Translations under genes and position numbers: made by a program
Part shown: piece by piece, positions 58,825-64,000 of the stretch
Layout of the letters: each line of letters starts with the position of its first letter
How positions within the stretch are numbered: position 1 is the first letter of the stretch
DNA from: Capsicum annuum
Taxonomy: Eukaryota > Streptophyta > Magnoliopsida > Solanales > Solanaceae
Reading direction: 5' to 3'
Length of the DNA stretch: 64,000 nucleotides
NCBI RefSeq assembly: GCF_002878395.1
Contig: NC_061122.1
Coordinates: 76,131,117-76,195,116 of the forward strand
Notes under the pieces: generated by a model
Seen by the model: only the letters and a program-made list of their open reading frames with translations
Database searches by the model: none
Told to the model about the DNA's origin: nothing

Positions 58825-60784
58825 TGTAATACCCCGCATGTTTCTAAGCTAGGAAGTAAATAATTATTCCTATGTATAAAATCTCCTACCCTATGATTCA
58901 TACTTGAGTACATGACTTACAATGAATATCCTAGTGATAGAGCATGTTCATATGAGTCACTTAAGGTAATACAAGCTAAGAGTTTTTGAATCCATCAAGT
59001 TTTAGTGTTCGGTTTTGCAAGGGTCATATTTGAATGAGTATAAATTTGAGATAATGTGGTATTTTGGCTAATTTAGACCCACCAAATTGTAGACAATTGA
59101 ATTAGCTTTCAAACGATGCCAATTTTGCCTTAATCCAATACCCGAGCAAAAACTTATGCCCATTTTCGTGAGACACAGTAAGCATAAGCGATTGGTTAGG
59201 CGCCGCCCAACCCAAGCATAGGTGATTGGTTAGGCACCACCCAACCCAAACATAGGCGATCCCTTGGTCACCACCTAAGTCAATTACAGGTGTCAAAAAC
59301 ACTCCATTTTGAGTTATTTTAAAGGTAATTAAGTCTTTAAATACTCCTTACACGTCCCTAAACTTAACCCTATGAAATATATAGCTTCTAAACATATTGC
59401 AACCCTATTTTCATCTCAAAGCTCATCATCAAAGAGCACTAAAGGATAAAAACAACTAGGGTTGCACAATTAAGCTTGAAGATCCGATTTTAAGGAAATT
59501 CCTCCGTCAATCATCAAGAATTTCCTTCTAAGGTATGCGTAGTGTTCATCCACGGATTCCTATCATTTGTGGAGTTCATGAATCAATCTTTAAAATATAA
59601 AAGCTTGGTTGATTGTGGTGATATGATCATACCCATGTTGATTCTAGTTTGTTTTTCCTCTTTTCATTATAATTTATGATTTCTATATTGTTGGGTGTTG
59701 ATGATCATGTTGTTGATATTGGGTGATTCCCAAGATGAAATCTTTATATATATTTGTGAATTCACGATATCAAATGAGTTGGAATCATGTAAATTTTGTT
59801 GTTCCTGATGAATAACTTGATGAATTAACCTATGCTTAAGATGTGCCTGTTAGGTGTTTGATAAAATGCCTAAGAAACTAGAAATCATGCAATATAGCTA
59901 AATTGTGACTAAGTGAAGGATTGATGATATACCCTTATGTTCCAATAACTTCTATGTTGTTAATGAGCATTGTAAATGTTGTTGAAAACTCATGAACTAT
60001 TCTTATGAGATTATGCTATGTTTACTTGCAAATCCTACTTATGAACAAGATGTATGATAACCATGCAATCCACATGAACTTCCATGCTATTGGTATGTGT
60101 TGCCAATATGATTATACAATGAACATGATGTAAAGATTGAGAGAGTACTTCCATGTGATATGAAATCCTTTCCATGCAACATATTGTTGATAACCATGCT
60201 TACTATGAGATCCCTACTTATGATATTATAAATTATGGACTCTACTCTTATGATGAAGTCAGTCATGTGTTTCAGTTTCCTTCCATCGAGTCCTGGGGGT
60301 ACTTGTACCCGAAAACTATAGTTGTGTGCCCAGATCCATGTCATGTTTCACGATATCTGAACTCAAGCTATGATTATGTAGACTTCAGTCATTCATGTGA
60401 CTCAGGAAAACCTCATGATCTTAGTCAGTTGTTAGATATCAGTAACATTCCGCCAGTCAATTGAATCCAGTAAGATTAAGTCATGCACAGTCAGTTATTC
60501 ATGTCCAGTCCCTCCAGATGGGAGTAGAGGTTAGCACCGAGTGAACCCAAGGATGGGAACTCACCCGCTAGTTCAGGGTATGATTCTTAGTAACAATCCT
60601 TGTATTCCAGAACTACGTAGCCAGCGTAGGTTGAGACATCTTAACTCGTTAGATTAGGATTGATAAGATGGCTTAACCATCAGTTTAGGGTTCTCACCAT
60701 TCTCATTGAGTACCTGCTAGATAAGGGTCACTCACAGGCTGTCCTTCCCCATGGCACGGTATTGACACCCCTACAGTCGGGGCA
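58825..60784 (+). repeat. Element D 3' LTR (right part lost in gap)
   Basis: Starts TGTAATACCCCGCATG. Closely similar to the 5' LTR but with an extra 34-bp tandem unit at 59222-59255 containing GGTTAGGCACCACCCAACC. Runs into the N block after about 1.96 kb. Confidence 0.9.
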
Positions 60785-60884
60785 NNNNNNNNNNNNNNNN
60801 NNNNNNNNNNNNNNNNNNNNNNNNNNNNNNNNNNNNNNNNNNNNNNNNNNNNNNNNNNNNNNNNNNNNNNNNNNNNNNNNNNNN
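60785..60884. other. Assembly gap, 100 N
   Basis: Exactly 100 N, a usual placeholder for a gap of unknown length. The left side is plus-strand LTR and the right side minus-strand gag of a different element. Confidence 0.95.
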
Positions 60885-62143
60885 TGAGTATATCTACTTT
60901 CTTTCTTAGCATATGGACACTCTTTTGATCCAGTGGCCCAACTTGCCACAACTATAGCAACCCCCTTTTCCCAACACACGCTCACCAAGATTAGTCCTTC
61001 TACACTTTGCATATGTTTGGTAGCTGGGCCTCCTGACTATACTATTCTGAGACCTAGAATTTAAAGTCCTGCCCCATTTCTCTTGCCTGGACCTGGGTGC
61101 AGGGGAACTAGCTGAAGATGGTACAAGCATCGATGAATGACCCTAAAACTGTGAACAACTTCCCCTCTATACCTTGGTTAACTATACTAAAACTGTCAGT
61201 CCTAGCTCTCTTGTTTTTCTTCTCTCTTTCTTGAAAATTTTCCACCTCAATCTATTAAGCATGAGTCATCAACTGAGCAATATCTATATCCTCAATCATC
61301 ATGGCAGTCTTACATTCCTTGATAAAAAAATTAAATACCTCTATAACAAACTTACTCGTACGAGCTCTAGAATTAGATAACAACTCTAGGGCATATTTAG
61401 CTAGCTGAGTGAACTTAAGGCAGTACTCCTTCGTTGTTATAGAGCCCTGCCTCAGGTTCATGAACTCCTCCACTTTAGCCTTCCTTATCTGACAAGGAAA
61501 GAAGCTGTCTAAAAAAGAACTCTAAAACACCTGCCAACTCATAGGAGCTACATTCTCACCCCTACCATTCTTCCACATAGCGACCCAATCATAAGCAATA
61601 TCCTTTAGCCTATAGGATACTAGTTTTACACTTTCCTTTTAGTAACATGCATAATTGGAATAATCTTTATCACCTCATCAATAAAGAGTTGAGGATCCTC
61701 ATCCACTTTGACCTATGGAACTCAAGTGGATTTATTCTCTTAAAGACCCAAATTCGGGATGCAGCTAGGTTACCATTTTGCTGAAGTGGGACTGTTGCTC
61801 GCTGGTTTCCCTAACCTAAACATTGGCATTTACATCTTGGGAAAATACATTGAGGGCAACACAAAATTCAGCATGAGACACATTCTCATTCAAAGGGTTC
61901 GCGTGCAAGTGTAGTTAATCACTGTTCCTGCATGCATTGGCTCGATGAGGAGGCTTATTCTATCACGTAAAAGCATAAGTTAAGGTAGATAGAGACAACT
62001 GTAAGCTTGATAGATCATAAAAGAAATGATGATTCCTAACTCATTCTGTAGCCTCCTTCTCAGAAATGTGGTGCGCTTAAAACTCATGATCAAGACTCTA
62101 CAAAGTGCAGCTTGTCTGACTCGCTAGGAATCTTTAAACCTTT
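60885..62143 (-). pseudogene. Element E gag (broken)
   Basis: Minus-strand blocks from the 5' side: KLVSYRLKDIAYDWVAMWKN, FPCQIRKAKVEEFMNLRQGS and YCLKFTQLAKYALELLSNSR. The open stretch 61255-61473 ends KTAMMIEDIDIAQLMTHA. A basic linker follows, then the zinc knuckle: CYSCGKLGHWIK at about 60940-60975, after which the fourth ligand (ECPYAKK) is one frame over. One extra A in an AAAA run accounts for that shift. Stops are numerous upstream. Confidence 0.83.
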
Positions 62144-62156
62144 GGCTCTGATACCA
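62144..62156 (-). other. Primer binding site of element E, tRNA-iMet
   Basis: Minus strand TGGTATCAGAGCC, an exact match over 13 bases to the expected initiator tRNA-Met complement, four bases from the LTR end at 62161. Confidence 0.9.
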
Positions 62157-62160
62157 AGTT

Positions 62161-64000
62161 TGTAATGCCCCGGGAGTACCCCCTGGATGTTACAGATTTT
62201 TAAGACTATGGATATCCCTAAGATAACCCATGATATCTATTCAGCTTGAAACTTGCAAAAAAAGTGAACTAACATATATAGAAACTGAAGTAAACAATTT
62301 CATGGCTTAATATAAATCTTTAACTCTTGAAACCTTAAACAAACTCCTTCAACTTAAAACGTACGCAGTCTGACAAGCCTCTATTGCTTACTAGAGAGCC
62401 ACTAGAAGACCCCACCTGACCCAAACTTAATCGGAAATCAAATGCTAAAATACTTGCATTAATGAGTAGAAGTTTGATAATCTGGGTCCTTGGACTATCT
62501 GGACTCACCAAAAGTCAGGATGCAGATGCTGATGCCTGTAGTCAACTGTGCTACTGGAAAGGAGCATCAGAACCTACATTATAAGAAAATATAACACATA
62601 GATATATATGTGGGTCAGTACCTATGGAATGCACTGAGTATATGGGAGTGAATGCATAAGTAAAATAAGAATTGAATATATATATATAAACTTTCAAATG
62701 ATGCATGTAAAAGGTAAATGACTCACCTTAGACTTGAGTAAAACTGAAGACTACAAGAACATAAAACATGGATAATGAATCATATGAATAAGCTTAGTTA
62801 GACATAACTCTTAATTTCTAAAATATTATTTTTATTCTTTCTTATAGGATATTCTTCTAACCAACATAAACCATGTGAGCTACCATGGAGTCCAATGTCT
62901 TACCCACGTTGGGGAGAGCTGTTCTATCCTTGCCATCCTATAGAACCTTAAATTAAGTGATCACCATACTTCATCCATATTGGGAAAAAGTTTAACCTAT
63001 AGTGGCTCGTAGTTTCCAGGAATTAAGGATATCCTCATCCATATCCCCTTCTCGGTGCTAAATACTACTCGCAGAATACATATATGCTCCTACTTAAGAA
63101 ATCCACCTTATAATAGCATAAGCATTTATAGAATGAAACCCAGTTATGACTTTCTTTACTTTAAATCATAAGCAAGATGAACAGTTGTGGATTTCATGTC
63201 TTATCTTTAGATCAAAAGATCAATCTTTCTTTAAATCATGTTGTAGAACATATCTATGGAGCTTAAGAGCATAAACTTTTTGTAAACTCAGTACTTGTAC
63301 TTAGGACTTAGAATTCATGCTTTATTTCATAGAAATTCATAACAAAACATTATGTTCAATTATCACCTTGAAATATTTCAACAACATCCCACTTAAGATA
63401 ATGAAATTCAAATCACAATATAAATCTTACAAGTCAAAACATGAATATATTTAAACCTTGATACACTTAAAGCTTTCTATCACATGGTAATGTCATACTT
63501 CAAGAATGTGGTTATTTAGGTATGAAACCTAATTAAAAATAAGTAAATTTTATTTTAAAATCATGCTTTTTGGGCACAAGGATAAAAGAATAACCTTGTT
63601 CATAAGCCCCACATACCTAGAATTTCTGGACTTATGAAGAGAGCTTGAACTTTGAGACTTGAAAGATGACTTGTTTGAAAAAACCCTAATCTTGATGATC
63701 TTGAAGATGGGAAGAAGAAAATGTTGTTAATTGACTAAAAGTGGAGGAAAATAATGCTCTATTTTAGCTTATAAGTCATGCATTGGGAGTTGATAGAGGG
63801 GAAAAGACCAAAAGGCCCTTTAACTGAACATTATGTAAATTGATCACCAGTCTTCACAAGTCAACCATATAACTCGTATGGTGAAGGTACGAGTTAGCCT
63901 CATGACTCATAAGGTTGGAAGGATCACGATGGTATACACTGGTCAACATACGAGTCTAAACCTATGACTAGTAACAACACATTATGACTTGTAGCCCCCC
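62161..64000 (-). repeat. Element E 5' LTR (incomplete)
   Basis: On the minus strand it ends GGGGCATTACA at 62161; its start lies beyond the window. TATA-like CTTATAAGC (minus, about 63769-63777). The inverted repeat AACTCGTA/TACGAGTT is upstream of it. Confidence 0.82.
63871..63895. promoter_or_regulatory. Perfect 8-bp inverted repeat in element E U3
   Basis: AACTCGTA and TACGAGTT, exact reverse complements, 9-bp spacer, about 95-120 bases upstream of the TATA-like site. Further ACTCGTA/ACGAGT-like words follow at 63900-63960. Confidence 0.65.

Larger units (their letters stand above)
51823..60784 (+). mobile_element. Element D: Tekay/Del-like chromovirus, 3' LTR cut by assembly gap
   Basis: 5' LTR 51823-54531, iMet primer site, gag, protease, RT, part of RNase H, part of integrase, chromodomain tail, polypurine tract, 3' LTR from 58825 into the N run. 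Left flank is tttag; the right flank is not visible. Best preserved element of the window, but with three internal deletions in pol. Confidence 0.9.
60885..64000 (-). mobile_element. Element E: chromovirus on the minus strand (5' part)
   Basis: Read on the minus strand: LTR (64000 to 62161), iMet primer site, gag down to the gap. Pol would lie in or beyond the gap. Confidence 0.85.

Noticed and set aside
61174..61380. 68-codon plus-strand frame
   Set aside because: Shadow of the minus-strand element E gag.

Overview
The window is about 64 kb of AT-rich plant heterochromatin made almost entirely of decayed, nested LTR retrotransposons of the Ty3/gypsy superfamily. I found no intact host gene, rRNA, tRNA or CRISPR array. 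The lineages point to a flowering plant: Athila-type elements with an env-like third ORF and a tRNA-Asp-like primer site, chromoviruses of the Tekay/Del type with a tRNA-iMet primer site and a chromodomain tail, and a Tat/Ogre-type 3' end. The nightshade family is my best guess from the general look of these repeats; that is inference.

Left part (1-31382). Element A is an Athila-type element running in from the left edge. Its gag-protease-RT-RNase H-integrase occupies 1-3429, then resumes at 19666 with the integrase C-terminus, an untranslated spacer, the env-like ORF and a 3' LTR ending at 26394. Element B (3430-19660) sits inside A's integrase. It has two LTRs of about 1.5 kb and a tRNA-Asp-like primer site. 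It carries two head-to-tail, differently deleted copies of the internal region instead of one. A is itself inserted in the 3' untranslated region of a Tat/Ogre-like element: a 71-bp tandem repeat, a polypurine tract, then an LTR from 28000.

Right part (31382-64000). A minus-oriented LTR-like region is interrupted by a minus-strand solo LTR (35581-37896, target duplication gcctt/acctt). Element C (38934-49782, target duplication cagaa) is a Tekay-like chromovirus with RNase H and most of integrase deleted. Its 5' LTR contains a further solo LTR (39978-42515, target duplication catta). Element D (51823 to beyond 60784) is a second chromovirus, inserted into a minus-strand protease remnant. A 100-base assembly gap cuts its 3' LTR. 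Element E lies beyond the gap on the minus strand, with gag, a perfect iMet primer site and part of an LTR.

Insertion order that the nesting supports: Tat-like host, then A, then B on the left; old minus-strand host, then solo LTR, C and D on the right, with one more solo LTR inside C. No element keeps a working gene set. Stops, frameshifts and deletions are everywhere, and many lesions are C-to-T or G-to-A changes. The most interesting signals are non-coding: recurrent 57-59 nt palindromic modules in A and B whose arms vary in a complementary way, family-specific inverted repeats just upstream of the TATA boxes of six unrelated-looking LTRs, and a conserved internal copy of the polypurine tract in the Athila 3' region.
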